From: Erigeron canadensis
Taxonomy: Eukaryota > Streptophyta > Magnoliopsida > Asterales > Asteraceae
Direction of reading: 5' to 3'
Assembly: GCF_010389155.1 (NCBI RefSeq)
Contig: NC_057766.1
Span: 27,847,516-27,911,515, forward strand
Length of the DNA stretch: 64,000 bases
Shown here: positions 1 to 13,100 of the stretch, one piece after another
Position numbering within the stretch: position 1 is the stretch's first letter
Layout of the letters: every line of letters begins with the position of its first letter
Translations under genes and position numbers: made by a program
The notes under the pieces: model-generated
The model's database searches: none
Told to the model about the DNA's origin: nothing
What the model saw: the letters and a program-made list of their open reading frames with translations, nothing else

Positions 1-124
1 TACTTTATATATCAATAACCGCCCTCCTGAATTTTCAAGACAAAGTACAAACTTTAATGCATCAAATTAATTAATACCGACATCCTTAAGGACTTTCATT
101 AACAAAACTCTTTATTTAAAAAGT

Positions 125-560
125 AAAATCGTAATCATGTGAAAGTTATTTGATAAAAACGTTAAAACCCAGAAATTCAGTGTCAAGAAAATAAAAATGG
201 AAACTTTGATTTAGGCAAATTTAAAAACGTTATGTATATAAAAGACAAATAAAAATAGTCAAACCAAATGTTTAAAAGCAAAATCGTGACCAGGTGAAAG
301 TTATTTGATGAAAACATTAGAACCCAGAAATTCAGTGTCAAGAAAATAAAAACGAAAACTTTGATGTGGGACAAATTAAAAAACGTTATGTATATAAAAA
401 GACGAATAAAAATAGTCAAACCAAATGTTTAAAAGTAAAATCGTGACCAGACGAAAGTTATTTGATGAAAACATGAGAACCCAATAATTTAGTGTAAAGA
501 AAATAAAAACGAAAACTTTAATGTGGGGCAAAAGTTAAAAAAATATAAAGTTTAGGAGGT
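125..560. repeat. Tandem repeat, about 156-bp unit, 2.8 copies
   Basis: Three successive units begin at about 125, 280 and 437, a spacing of 155 and 157 bases. Each holds the same ordered blocks: a start like AAAATCGTGACCAG, then GAAAGTTATTTGAT, then an AACCCA(G)AAATTCAGTGT block, then GAAAACTTTGAT. The third unit decays after about 540. No open frame runs through it. It may be a small satellite-like or transposon-internal repeat. Confidence 0.85.
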
Positions 561-1369
561 TAAAAATGAAATATGGTAAAAGTTTTTTATGTGCTATACG
601 AACTTGTACATTTCACGCATAATTTACTTGTACATTCCTATAAGTTTTTAGTATAGTATAAATATGTTTCTACTATACTCACTTTTGTTTCTATTCACCC
701 ACTTTTGTTATGCAAATAAAACAACTGTACCTCGATTTTTTTTTTGTTTCATCTCAACATGTAAGATTATAAGATACCTTTATTTCTAGGGAATTGATAA
801 ATTTACAACGATATTTATCCATCTACAACAATGCATGCAATATACAGTTATACTCTGCGCAGTAAAATATGTACATTTGTTGTAGATGGTAAAATTTTGT
901 TGTAGATTTATCCCTACCCTTATTTCTACCATCATAGTTAATTTTCATATTTTTCATCTATTTTTCATCTATTATTCCATTATTCCTGTAACCACGTTAG
1001 TTTTTCTCTCTCCAAAAACACATCAAGAACACCTTACTCCTTATAACCCCTTATCCTTCATCTATTCTTTTAATATTTTATTATTATTTTCTTACACAAA
1101 AATAAATAAAAACACATTTCTTTAATAATAAAACACACATAACATTAAAAATTTAAGGGCTATATTAGGAGTTAAATAAAAATATTGATGCTAAATTTAT
1201 AAAAAAAACCAATGAACTCTAATTTAAGGGTTAAAATGAAAACTTTTAAAAACTGTATGTTTTTTTCTCTCTTTGACACATATTGCAGGGGCTGTTTATG
1301 ATGCTTTTATAATTTTTGAAAGGTCACAATAGAAGGTCTAAATTATCTGTCTTAACTGGGTTCATGCTA
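561..1369. other. AT-rich spacer, no gene seen
   Basis: This is AT-rich sequence with pyrimidine runs. Short open frames in it have biased, low-complexity composition and no recognisable domain. I see no RNA gene or clear transposon terminus. Confidence 0.6.
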
Positions 1370-1560
1370 GAGAGGCCCCTAACCTAATGCGTAATAGGAG
1401 GAAAACCTCCTAATAATCCGTCCAAAAGCACGACAACATATTAAGGAAAAACCTTGCTTTCTAAGACTTAAACCCGAGTCGCCTAAATCCAAACCCTCGT
1501 GGAGAGACTTCTTTACCATTGGATGGGTTGTGATCATTTTGAAAACTATAATTTCCGTGA
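1370..1560 (-). mobile_element. tRNA-derived SINE copy, degenerate
   Basis: Read on the minus strand, the segment has a box A-like stretch near 1515-1535 (CCATCCAATGGTAAAG) and a box B-like stretch near 1465-1480 (CGGGTTTAAGTCTTAG). Its distal part, with GGATTATTAGGAGG followed by TTTTCCTCC, parallels the same region of the well-bounded SINE at 25974-26284 (GGATTAGTAGGGGG then TTTTCCCCC). It is therefore probably an older member of that family. No target duplication was identified. The 68-codon open frame here is a by-product. Confidence 0.6.
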
Positions 1561-1764
1561 AAATAAAAAACTGGTCAAAACACACTGTGATTTAAAACTT
1601 AACACGATTTGTTATTAGAAAACATATCGTGTTAGGTTCAGATACAATATGTTTTGACCAATTTGCTAGTTTGCATGGAAATTTTAGTTCTCAAATAAGC
1701 ATTTCACTATTAACCCAATCCATCTTCTTCAATGGATGTAGCTACAAACACACAAACACACGTG

Positions 1765-2080
1765 CGCACACACAAATAATATATATATATATATAAAATA
1801 AAATAGGAACGAAAAGAAAGGTGAGCTCCAACCCTCTGGTTGGGACCCACATGCAACTTCCGACGTGCTTCTATTCTTGGCACAAACCCTCCGGACGCAA
1901 CGGTGGACGTGACAGTGTGCTACTTGCAGTCTTCGGGTGGCACAGCGTTGGGCGGCGTCGGATGCGGAAACTCTCTTTATAGAGAGGCCTTAGACTACTG
2001 GTAGCTAACGGTAAAAAACCTCCAACAGTTATGTTTTATAGTATAAATACGGGGAAATCACTGTCGGCTCTATAGAGTTA
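1765..2080. repeat. TA dinucleotide run followed by a GC-rich patch
   Basis: A short (TA)n run at about 1774-1795 is followed at about 1820-1990 by an unusually GC-rich stretch (for example GGCGGCGTCGGATGCGG) in otherwise AT-rich DNA. No open frame crosses the patch. Its composition suggests inserted repeat DNA, but I could not define ends. Confidence 0.4.
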
Positions 2081-2089
2081 GTGGGTCAA

Positions 2090-3060
2090 GCAATGGTTTA
2101 AGGCCTCCACTTTTCCAGGGCCCCAAAGTTAAAAATTTTTGGACTTTGGATATCCTGAATTTTTAGCTCAGAGCCTCAATTAATGGAAATGTTTGTTAAA
2201 AAACCCCAAAATTGTAAATGAATTGGTGTGAATAAACAAAGAAAGCATTGAAAATGAAAATCTCACAACTAGATTTGGAAAACCACGCCTCCACAACACA
2301 AAGTAAAAATGAAAATCTTAATCGGTTGTTCACAACTTTGAATTTGTTGGATATTTTAGTGTAATTGGGTTAACTTGTTTGATCAATAACGTCATAATAA
2401 TACATTATATAGGATTGGTGGTGCGGAGTGCACGCCTATTTGAATTTATTATGACCTTAGGGGCGATACGGGGGTCCTGGGGCAGCGCCCCTGGGAGCGG
2501 GGTCCAAGGGGCAGAGCCCCTGGCTGGGGTCGAGCTGTATTGAAAATCCCTCCGAAAATTTAATTTTCGGAACTTGAGGGACCAAATGTGGCAACTCGAA
2601 AAACCTATATTGTTAACTGCCGTTTATGCAGTTTTATGGGCCAACATATATCAATATATGTCCCGTATGTAATAGGTTCTGATCATTCTTTTCTTTTTCT
2701 CTGGTTCTTCTCTCTCAAACACATCCACACAGAAAATTCTTAATCTTTGATTGTATCCGATTGAATAGTTTGGGTGAACCGCCAAATTGATTCAATCTTT
2801 ATTGGGGAAATTCGGTTATCTGTTTGTTATCTCGAATTTCCCCGATAAAATTGATGGCTACAAATCTTTTTGATTTCCAAAGTGTTGCTGGTGGTTCGCT
2901 ATTTTTACGAAACTTTTGTATGTATTATTTGATTAGTTTCATTCAAAAATGGTATAGACTTTGAGTCCAAACCAAAGAAAATAAGTTTTTTATAGACTTG
3001 AAAAAGGCCCCAAAATATAACTACGTTTAAGGCTACCAAAAAGGTTAAGCCGGTTCTGGG
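2090..3060. mobile_element. hAT-like non-autonomous fragment holding an LTR-like insert
   Basis: The outer parts (about 2090-2220 and 3000-3060) have the pattern GGTTTAAGGCCTCC ... GGCCCCAAA ... TTAAGCCGGTTCTG. The same kind of sequence recurs near 59850-60127, ending TTAAGCCGCCACTGA. Between them, from about 2345 (TGTTGG) to roughly 2900, is LTR-like DNA. It includes a GC-rich stretch at 2457-2525 with two short palindromes, GGGGCAGCGCCCC and GGGGCAGAGCCCC, of a kind common in plant retroelement LTRs. No coding domain is present. Ends are approximate and the class assignment is inference. Confidence 0.45.
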
Positions 3061-3451
3061 GGAAATCATATGAATTCCATGCCCATGACAAAATTTGATA
3101 TTTCTGCATGATCAGAGAAGCAGAGCCAAAAGAGATCGATTACAATTTGGACTTCGATAGTTAAGCATTGCAACACTAGCCTGAGTTCCAAGATATAAAG
3201 TAGGAATATATCAGAAGAACCACAATTTTGTAGATACATCAGATCAAAAGATGAGTTTTGGGTTCTTCAAACTTAGTTCCTGCAAAAAGGATATAGGCGA
3301 AAGGCTGTTTTTACGACATAACTTCCCCTTACATGAGATCTTTAATCTTGCCTGGTTCATTTCTTTTTACAAACCTCCCCTGTACAGAAAATAAAACAGA
3401 GTCATGTTTGCGCAAAATATATCAACCTAACTCCCTATCAAAAACATGAAC

Positions 3452-6400
3452 TCACCCGATAACTGAAACTCTTGACGCTGATGATGATCCTGATCCATGC
3501 TGGTTCCTCAAGCTCATCGCTGCTAACTGATTTACTAAGGACCAACTTGAATCAGTTTCCATGTTTACGGGCCATGTAATCGGGAGTGTAAGATTCCTGT
3601 AAATCCATATATTCAACACAATAAAAGGTATGTTTTACTGCGTGCCATATAGCCTATGACCACTAATCATTAAGTACGGACAGAAATTAAGGACTGAACT
3701 TGAACATACCCCTGAACGCATTTTTCTTTACAGCGGTTCATCATGCTTTTAGTATAATTCCCATATACTTTTTCCATCCAATCCTTCTCCATTTCATCAA
3801 TCTTAGAAAATGGCAAGATGTCCCAGATCTTTAGCACTTGGATGCAAAGAGAATCTTTTACTACAATGTCTACCGCCCAAATCAAACACAAGTCTTGTGT
3901 AACATTGTACTTTTCGAGAATTGGACATGTTTTAGCTTCTTCTCTGTATTCTTCAGCATTTCCATCTTTATCCGGTTGACGCCAGATGCTACCAAGACTT
4001 CCTAGAAAGGAAACCACTTGCTTACAGATCTCAAAGGTTCTGAATCTTGAATTTCCTTCCGTGTCCACTTTAGCATTTATATCCATTTTTGGGAGACGCC
4101 GCCATCCACTTGCAAGCTTAGCAACAAGAGTAACTACTTTTTCTCGAATCTCAAGATCATTCAACTTTTCAAATGTCTCCGAGAACATGTCACTGAACTT
4201 TACCTGCCATGTGCCAAAAACAAAAAGGATATTATATAGTAGCTTATGTGCATGAAATATTGATCAGGAGCTGAGAAACAATTAGACTGAACATGCAAAG
4301 ATAAGTCCCATGTTTTTACTTACCTGCCATTTGGCCTCGCCAAAAAGGGGCGAATCCATATTGAATATACAATCAAGTTCACGAAAATCATTTTTAGTGG
4401 CTTGAGCCAAGTTTGTGCCATGTTTAATTGAGCTGTTGTTACTGGATTCAGATTTAGCCAAGTTTGAGCCTTGTTTGAGTGTCCTATCATCTTTGACAAA
4501 CCGAGCCGATATTTTGTCTTCAGTCGCATCGTAGAAACAGCCACGATTCTTGGCATCCATAACTAAGTGCTTCCAGATAGAGCCACTATTCATTAAAGTC
4601 GATTCATTCCCCAAAATCCAAAGACAGTATCTGTAGATGAGAGAATAAATGATTAGCTAATATGCTTGTTACCTGGAACAAAATACAATGGAACAAGAAA
4701 GTTGAGAATGATTAGCTAATATGCTTGTTACCTGGCTCGGGTTAGTGCCACATTCGTTCTTTGATGATTTGAAAGAAAGCCGATAGACCCTTTACCATTA
4801 CATCTCACAGTGGATATAATAATTACATCCTCCTCGCTCCCTTGAAAGCCATCAACCGACCGGACATTCACAATAAAGTAGTTTTCATAGCCCAAGTACT
4901 TTTTGCCAATTTTTTCCTGTATTGCATTAACCTGAGCTTTATATGGCGATATGCAACCAACACTTACCCTTCGCCTTCTTGCAACAACTTCTATAAAGAT
5001 AGCATAAGGAGTTCAAAGATTGATTAAGAGAGAGAGAAAAAAAATGAAAGAAAGAGATACAAGTACCTTTAAAGAGGTTTGCAATTATTTCAGCAGCAAC
5101 AGCCACAGCCACTTCCATGAGATTCTTCGTGCTCTGATTCCTATCAAATTCCTCCTTTGAAGATGTTACATTTATAAATGAATATGAGCCATACATAGAT
5201 TCTGGAAGAAAACGCTTTCCATAAGTGCTGCTCTTAACATTTGCCCCATCCAAGATCTGATTGTTGTAGAATTCCTTATTTGGGAATCTACTTATTGACG
5301 GATGCATCTGATATTGTACATTAAGAAGGTGCTTCTTATGCCCTTGTAACACAAGCCTCTCAAACAAGCTCCTTCCAAATTCAGCCTCCTTACAAATCTA
5401 CAAAAACACTAAATGTTAATACTACACTCACCCACACGAGACCATTCAAATGTAAAGAAGATCAATACCTTGCTTTGAACCATGGCAGGGAGTTGTCTTT
5501 CATCCCCAACTAGGATAGCATGCCGAATAACATTAAGCTGCAAAGGTATAAGAGATTCACATTCCTTTAGCTGAGCAGCTTCATCGATCACAAGAAATTC
5601 CAAAGATTTCTCTTTGCTTGTATACAAGTTAATGGAGCTCGATGCAGTGCAAAATATTAATAAAGCATTCGCCATACAAAACCCCTTGATTGCATTATAT
5701 CCCATGAGTCGTGGAAGGCAAAGTGTGTCTTGAAGGTATTTGAGTATTTTGAGACTCGACATTCTGCAACCATGTAAATCAGTACTTCCTGTTTTCCTAG
5801 CATCATTTAATCCTCTTAAAGCTTCTCTTAACCCTGCATTTTTCGCAACTGCTTCGGTGAGAGAATTCTTAACAAGCTTGAGAGAACGGACTAGACAAAT
5901 CATTTGTTTAGCTGCCTCTACAGAAATAATTGATGTCGGCATATGTGTGTACAAGTTTTCAACACAGGATATAAGGTGATTCCCAAGAGATCTGAATCCA
6001 TTTGTGACAAATTGCTCAAAAGTCAAAATATCTTCTCGAAAAGTTTTTATGTTTGATTTTCGGTTTAAATGCTTCTCAATTAACAAAAGGGTCTTCCAGT
6101 TCTTCTCTATCAGTGCTCTTTTTATACGCAAGTCATTTGACTCTTCATCTGTATGTTTTTCCTCATCATTTCGATCAACCTGTTCAGCTAACAAGTACAA
6201 TCGGTACTGATCTTCAGGATCCTCAAGGAAACGAATCATCCACTCACTGGTACCTTTCCATCCTGAACATGGGGCTAAACACTCGGAAAGACTCTTGATA
6301 CGAAAATTTAAGAATATATTTGAAAGATCTTTGTGATCGTTGATCTTCATTCTCTCACCATTCCCAAATAAAAGTATGTCTCCTAAACCATAAGTATCAT

Positions 6401-8585
6401 GTGACAACGAGTCCCTTACTAAGCTCATAAGCCGTTTAGTAACTCCTACGACTGCAATATTCGTAGGTGCACAAGTAAGGGTTCTGCATTTTAATCCCAA
6501 CAGCATAAACAATAACGAGCCAGTAGTTTTAGTCTTTCCTGTCCCTGGAGGACCCCAAATTAACTTTGTTGTATTTCGGTGTCGACAGCCACTTTCAGCA
6601 ATGCAGATTAAAACAGCAGATTCTTGTGAACTATCAAGCTGGAAAGTTTTAACGGCTACTTTCATTTTCTGAAAAGTAACGTCTCTGGTTTTATCAATAG
6701 AACATGAAGCACAAGGTTCTTCAACCTGTTATAAGTAGTAGCAAGTGACTTAAATAAATTTGCAAAAAAATTAAGAATGTTAAAGATATAAAGAAAATAT
6801 CATCTCATGCTTACGTTAGAATTAACCCGCAGTAATGTTTCGATCAACTTCTTCTTGTCTCCCTCTAGCTCTGAGTTAAGCGCTTTAGAGATACGAATAT
6901 TTGTTGTTAAGTTGGTAAGAAAAACAACAAAGTGTTTCAAATTATGTCCTTCAACTTCTTGAAAATTGATTGGTCTCGATGATAAGACAAACGTCCTATA
7001 TATTGACTTGTCTATGTACATGCGTTGCACTAAAGCAATGATGTAAGTCTCGTTTGGCCTCTTTAGATCATCAATAGGTTTGGGCCTTACAGTAGTCAAA
7101 GCAATGAGATCTCCAGCCTGAGGGTCATAAGATCCTTGATATGGAAGCATGACGGTGTATAACAAGTCTTTAGGAGGCTTAAACCCATTAGAAATGTGCA
7201 CTTCGACAATCTCTGAAGTAGGACAACGGTTAACGCATTGAATATTAGAGAACAAGTCAGCATGTGTCTCCTCAAAAAGCAGATTAACAAATGACCTTTT
7301 ATACTCAATTACAGATGAAAATGTCTTCGGAATCTCTGCTACCTGTTGAATTAAGGCATGCTTCAATTATGGCAAGAACCTAATAAACATAAAACAACAA
7401 TTCGAATAGAAGGAAACAGATTTGCATAGAGTCATCTTCCAGGGTCTGCAAGTGCTTCTATACCATCTACTACCAAATGAAGATTCATGGTAGATAAACA
7501 TCGTGTTGACCCAAAACTAGAGCCTACAATTGAAAATTCAGCATAGCACCAAATAATCGGGGTAGTAGTAAATTTTAAAGTTACTCCCGTTATAAGGCTA
7601 TCTCCAATGGGGTGCCTTTGGGTACCTTTAGGTGTCCCTGGATATTTTTTGCTGTTGAAGTTTGTCTAAAACTAAAGATTTTTTGAAGGACGCCCTTACT
7701 AAGGGCATGCCCTTACTTGTCCTTACATAATATATTTTTGTTTTTAGTTGGGGTTAAAGGATATGTAAGAGGATGTTTGTATGGTTGAAGATAAAATTAT
7801 AGAATTTGAAGGATTTATAAGGATTTGTATGGATTTTAAGGATTTGTAAGGATATGATGTGGCAGCTCAAGGTTCGGCTATTAATATAATTTGGCTAATT
7901 AATAGACCATGACATCATCAAAGGCTAATTTGAGTGAATAGAGAGCTATGATTGGTTAATAAGCTATTATGTCAGTTGTCTTTTAATATATATAAAGATA
8001 AAAGGTCCTATATCTGTCAATTATATATTTTTTATGTGTTAACCCCCTTACCTCTAGAGAGCTAGGTTAAGGGTTCTATCGGGTTAAAAGAGTTCTATGA
8101 AGTTAAAGATTCTATCATCATGCCTTGCAAGGATAGAAGTCCTTTTCTATCTTAGATATAACTTAAAAGCACATCCTCTTTACACCGTCGTGGTGGAGGT
8201 AAAGTTGTATCGATCTTAACCTTTCTCATATGTCGTCGAGGTATTGGGACCCAAATTATGTGGGAGATGGTTACTATATATTACTATGAATAACGGTACC
8301 TGCCAAAATTGGGTATGAGGAGGTAAGATGTAAACATAACAATTTTGACTCCACATAAAGTAAAGAGACTGTTTCTATAAGGATCTCTGAACAGATAGCA
8401 GAATATAAGAGGTAAGTAACCATACCTGACAGTTACAAATAGATTAGAGTAGCAAGGGACATGATGAGTAAAATGGTAGTACGCACCTTTTCCTTGTATA
8501 GATTTTGATTGAGCACATCACTAAGAGACCAAGAAAACACCACATCAACCAACTCTTGGTGCTTGTTACTAGTAACCTTTGCCAT
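3452..8585 (-). CDS. SEN1/UPF1-like superfamily 1 helicase, copy A (8 exons)
   Basis: Exons on the minus strand: 8487-8585, 6815-7342, 5469-6725, 5067-5397, 4732-4990, 4324-4630, 3710-4203 and 3452-3596. All introns are GT-AG and the 3420-nt frame closes exactly, giving 1139 residues. Motifs in order: Walker A GPPGTGKT (about 267-274), CAPTNIAV, Walker B DEAA (590-593), GDERQLP (616-622), YQMHP (657-661), [10 protein letters not shown] (from 784) and NVALTRAR (818-825). These define an ATP-dependent SF1B nucleic-acid helicase, related to plant proteins annotated as tRNA-splicing-endonuclease positive-effector-like. The substrate is unknown. The C-terminal 315 or so residues, including [12 protein letters not shown], are family-specific. 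Oddities: family YRMHP is YQMHP, and the N-terminus ([14 protein letters not shown]) is shorter than in copy B. A nuclear RNA-related role is inference. Confidence 0.88.
7590..7790. mobile_element. MITE-like repeat inside intron 1 of helicase copy A
   Basis: Intron 1 of copy A is 1144 bases against 450 in copy B. Part of the excess is this segment, which opens GGCTATCTCCAATGGGGTGC and contains AAGGGCATGCCCTTACTTG. A clearly related segment lies at about 41313-41490 (GGCTATCTGGGTGTC ... AAGGGCATGCCCTTACTTG), so it is a dispersed repeat. It is non-coding. The exact outer ends are not resolved. Confidence 0.65.
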
Positions 8586-10137
8586 TTGAGATGCAGTTTT
8601 TTTTTATATATACTACTTCTTTGAGAGCAATATATTAAAAGTAGACAAACATCAATTATGAAAACAATTACGAGTAGTACTTAGTAGTAAAGAGAGAAGC
8701 AGCTAATTTAAGTTAAGAAACTGAAGAGAACCAGAACTTGCATATTGGAAAAATGAAGGTTAGTTTGATGTTTGTATATTAGCACACGTACTTACGTAAA
8801 GCCGTAAAGGATAAAAAGGAACCTAAGGTGGACTCGCTACTGTTTCCAGTCTCCAGGAAGCAGCTTTAACTTAAACACTACTTAAAACTTTAAAGGATGT
8901 GATTTCACAATATTCTAGTCGCTGCTCAAAAATAAAATATATATATATGCTTCAATTCGTATTTATTCTAGTCGTTTCGTATTGTTTCGTTTAACTTATA
9001 AATTACCAATATATAATTGTTATTTTTATAAATCACGAATTCCAAAAGTATTACTCGTAATTTTTATCTTTACTCACATATAATGTGTATAACCGTTAAC
9101 ACAAAATTTTAAGCGAAATTCACCTTTTAAAAAAATATTAAGGGCAAGTTATGGAAATATCTACATTAGCCTAATACATTAATACTTTTGATGTCCTAAA
9201 AATTATTATAAATAAAATAATTTATAAAATATATTACTCAACTTTTAAAATAACAATGTACATTAGTATTTTTTACACAAATTATCTTTACATCAACTAC
9301 CTACACCACTCGTCATCAGCGTCATAGCCAGATGTAGTCGTCGCTGCCACCACATGTCATCGCCATCATTGTCGCCACCAATCACCGCCTCCATTTTGTG
9401 CGGGGTATAAGTAATGTCAACATCTAAATGATTATTAATTATTTGTGGGAAAAAAATTATACTTGATTTTTGTAATTAAAAGTATCAAAAACTAGTTTTT
9501 AGAATTAATAAAAATCGAAAATCAATTGTTAGAAAGATCTATTTTTCTTTTGTAATATATATGTGCTTTTAAGAATTTTTAAAAATATATTTATACTACT
9601 GTATATATATTATAGTGTCATGTTGAAATGTAAAAAAAAATGAGACATACAAATTGATCAAACTAACCGTAGTGAATTAAATCACCAGAACCCTTAACAT
9701 TAATTACATCATCAATGTCTTATTTATATTAGTATAAAATATCTCAATAATGAATAATCGCTCTAAATCAAAAACTCTTTTACATCAATTATCTACGTTA
9801 CTTAATTCGCCATTATCATAATACCGTTGTCATCGTCATCGCATTACACATACCGTACTAGTATTAGAAAATAATTATCCTAGAAAGCATGAAGAGCTTA
9901 GTTAAGGGCTTTAATTGCCTTTTTTTACGCCGGTCAAATAAACGAAAAAATAAAATTAGGGGCTGTTTGAAGTGATGGGTTGTGACGGGGTGGCTGACGG
10001 CCAGTGTTGGGTTCCCAAAGTATAAAAGTATGATTGTACATGAAGAGATTAATTATGAGGGTTAGGGGCAGTTTGAACTTTGAAGTGATAAGTTGTGACA
10101 GAAAATGCCTGACTCTGCAAAGTGGTGATATGATTGC
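8586..10137. other. Upstream region of helicase A and AT-rich spacer
   Basis: The first few hundred bases are the presumed promoter and 5' UTR of helicase copy A. They keep short stretches in common with the region upstream of copy B (ACTTGCATATTGG / ACTTGCGTATTGA and TTGATGTTTGTATAT). Beyond about 8900 the sequence is AT-rich. Two CAT/CGC-rich patches lie at 9300-9390 and 9800-9850. No gene is seen. Confidence 0.55.
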
Positions 10138-13100
10138 ACTGTACATGTTCTTTTTTTTTTTTGAACATTCAAGATTTCATTAAAATAAAAAACTAGCGAG
10201 GAGCTAGAGATACAAGCTAATATTAAGGCAAAAGTCCTTAATATATTCAGGGAAAAACATGTAGAAATTGACAGGAATTAAATACTAAAAGTAGACCATT
10301 GTGGCCAGTCAATCCGGGTCTTGGTGGATCTGTTTGACATCCATAGGTAGCTGATCGACTTCAGCTCTTTGATTGCAAAACGAAGAGATGGAGGCTTACT
10401 TGAGAAAGTACAGTCGTTCCTTATTTTCCACATCGTCCAGCAGAAAGCAATAACTATTAGGTTGATGACGGGTCTTTTGCTGGGGTGTATGTGTGGATCG
10501 TTATGGAAAGAGAAGAGTTCCCGGATGCTGGAAGGTTTGGCAATAGGGGTGCGACTCCATAACAGTAGATGGGACCATAATGAGCCGGTAAACGAGCAGT
10601 GTAAGAAAAGGTGTTCGACTGATTCGTCATGGCTGTTGCAAAGAAGGCAGGTCGTGGTGGCTAAGAAAATTTGTCTGAGAGCCAGCTGGTCTTTGGTTGG
10701 GATACGATTGAGTTCTAGGCGCCATCCAAGGACGTTTGCTTTTAGTGGTGCAAGTCTATTCCAGGGGAACGTCCATCTGTTGGGCCCAAAGGTTGCAAGC
10801 TGGAGTTTGATTTTCATTGACCTCGTGGTAAAGGAGCCAGAGGGGTCACATTCCCAAATCCATGAATCTGGAGTGTTTAATAGAGAGATGCGCATGACTT
10901 GGGCGAGTAGTGACTGGAATTGGTGGAGTTCATTGTGTGAGGATGGTGGAGTGCTCCAACACCATTCCCATTGGGAGAATCTTCCTTCACCAGTGCAACG
11001 GTCTTTTATGAAGCAATCCTTGTGTTTTTCGAGTCTAAAGAGATCCGGGTAACTGAGGTACAGTGGCGTTTTGTCGATCCAAGCATCTAGCCAGAATCTA
11101 ATATTGGCGCCATCACCTACTTTTCCTGTGAACAGACGATCCAAGCAAACATCAAACGGGGTGAGGTGAGAGTTTAGGTTGGCAATTACCTTCCAAACTC
11201 TCACCAAATCTGATTTTAGGGGGACCGGAGAACAGTTTCGATTGGATGTGTGGAGGGAGCAAATGACACGAGCCCAAAGTGAACTTGGATCATTATGCCA
11301 TCGCCACCACCATTTAGAAAGTAAAGACAGATTATTTATTTGAAGACTACCCAACCCGAGCCCACTCGATTCAACAGGGGATATAACAAGATCCCATGAA
11401 ATCCACGAGATTTTCTTTGCAGATGAAGAACCACCCCAAAAGAAAGATCTTCGTATAGATTCAAGTTTAGATAAAACACTTACCGGGGCCTTATAAAGCG
11501 AGAAGAAGTGTGACGGGAGGCTGTCAAGCACGGAGCGGATGAGGGTAATTCGACCTGCAAGAGAAAGGGTTGTTGCTTTCTATTGTGATAGGCGGGATTC
11601 AAAAGTTCTGATTACCGGGGCCCAATTCTTAATCAGGTTCATATTGGCACCAACAATAAGACCAAGATATGATAATGGAAATTGCCCATTTTTACAACGG
11701 AGAATGTCGGTTGAGATGGCTATGGATTCTGGTGGAAGATTTAGGCCAAAGAAGCACGTTTTTTGGAGGTTCACCTTCAGACCAGAGACGAGATGGAAGC
11801 ATGTCAAAAGTCGGGATATATTAGCCATGTAGGTCGAGGACCACTGTCCAATGAGTATTGCATCATCTGCATACAATAGATGGGATATGATAGGCCCGTT
11901 AAGAGGTAGTCTGATGCCTGAAAAAAGCCCGAGGTTGGACGCTTTCTCGAAGATGTTTGAAAAAATTCCATGGCAATGATGAAAAGAAAAGGCGAGAGTG
12001 GATCGCCTTGGGGCATACCTCGTTCACAATTAAATTCTGGGGTAGGACAACCATTTATAAGAACGGAGGATCTGGTGGAGATGAGAATACCTTTAATCCA
12101 AAGCAGCCAACGGTCAGGGAACCCCATTTGTTTCATAATGGAAAGGAGGAAGTTCTAGTTCACGGTGTCAAACGCTTTCTCAAAATCAATCTTGAGCAGA
12201 AAGCTTCACGTTTGTTTTTTTTCAGCCAAGTGATAACTTCATTCAAAATCAGGGGGCCATCAATGATGTTTCTTCCAGTGAGAAAAGCTGATTGCGAGGG
12301 TGAGATCACAGAAGCAATGACAGCCTTGAGTCGGTTAGCTAGGGTTTTGGAAATTTTTTTTTTATGCATCCAATTAGTGTTATGGGGCGAAAATCACTAA
12401 GGGACTGCACAGATGGTTTTTTTGGAATTAAGGTGATGTGTGATGAGCTACAGCCATGGCTCAAGGATTCCGAATGGAAGAAATCGAGCATAATATTAAG
12501 GAAATCCATCTTCAACTCGTTCCAGTACCTTTTAATGATACCAAAGTTGAACCCATCTGGACCCGGGGCTTTATCACTGCCACAATCCTAAACTGCTTGA
12601 GTGATTTCGTTAAGGGTGAAAGGGGATATAAGGAAGTTGGCGTCAGAAGGGGTGAGAATTTTTAGGCCTTGACAAATGATTTGTGGTCTATTGTAGATGG
12701 GCTCAAAAAATTTTTCTTTGAAGTGATTGAAGGCTTCTTGGCGGATCGTTAGTGGATCAATATGCTAGTTGTCATGGATCATCAACCCATGAATTCGGTT
12801 TTTTGCAATACGATTCTTTATGGATCGGTGAAAGAAGGCTGAGTTTTCATTGCCACACTTAACCCATTTGTTTCTTGACTTTTGGTGAAGATCCAGGGTG
12901 TGGGAGTGTTCAAGGGTTTGAAGTTTTTCTTTGGTTTCGGTCCAGAGGGCAAGTTCATCATCGGTATAGTCACGAAGGTCGATAATTGCATCGAGGGAGT
13001 CGAGTTGGTTGATGAGGGAATTTTTTTCGGAGTTTTCGGTGGCAGCGTTGTTGCGGTTCCATTCTCTGAGATCAATCTTTAGTTTCTTGAGTTTCGCATT

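Noticed and set aside
2455..2540. GC-rich patch considered as organellar or rRNA-derived DNA
   Set aside because: It is built from GGGGC palindromes typical of plant LTRs and has no rRNA or plastid gene similarity that I recognise.
10369..11052. Long plus-strand open frame of 227 codons
   Set aside because: It is antisense to the reverse transcriptase/zf-RVT part of the LINE. The minus-strand reading has the conserved motifs; this one has none.
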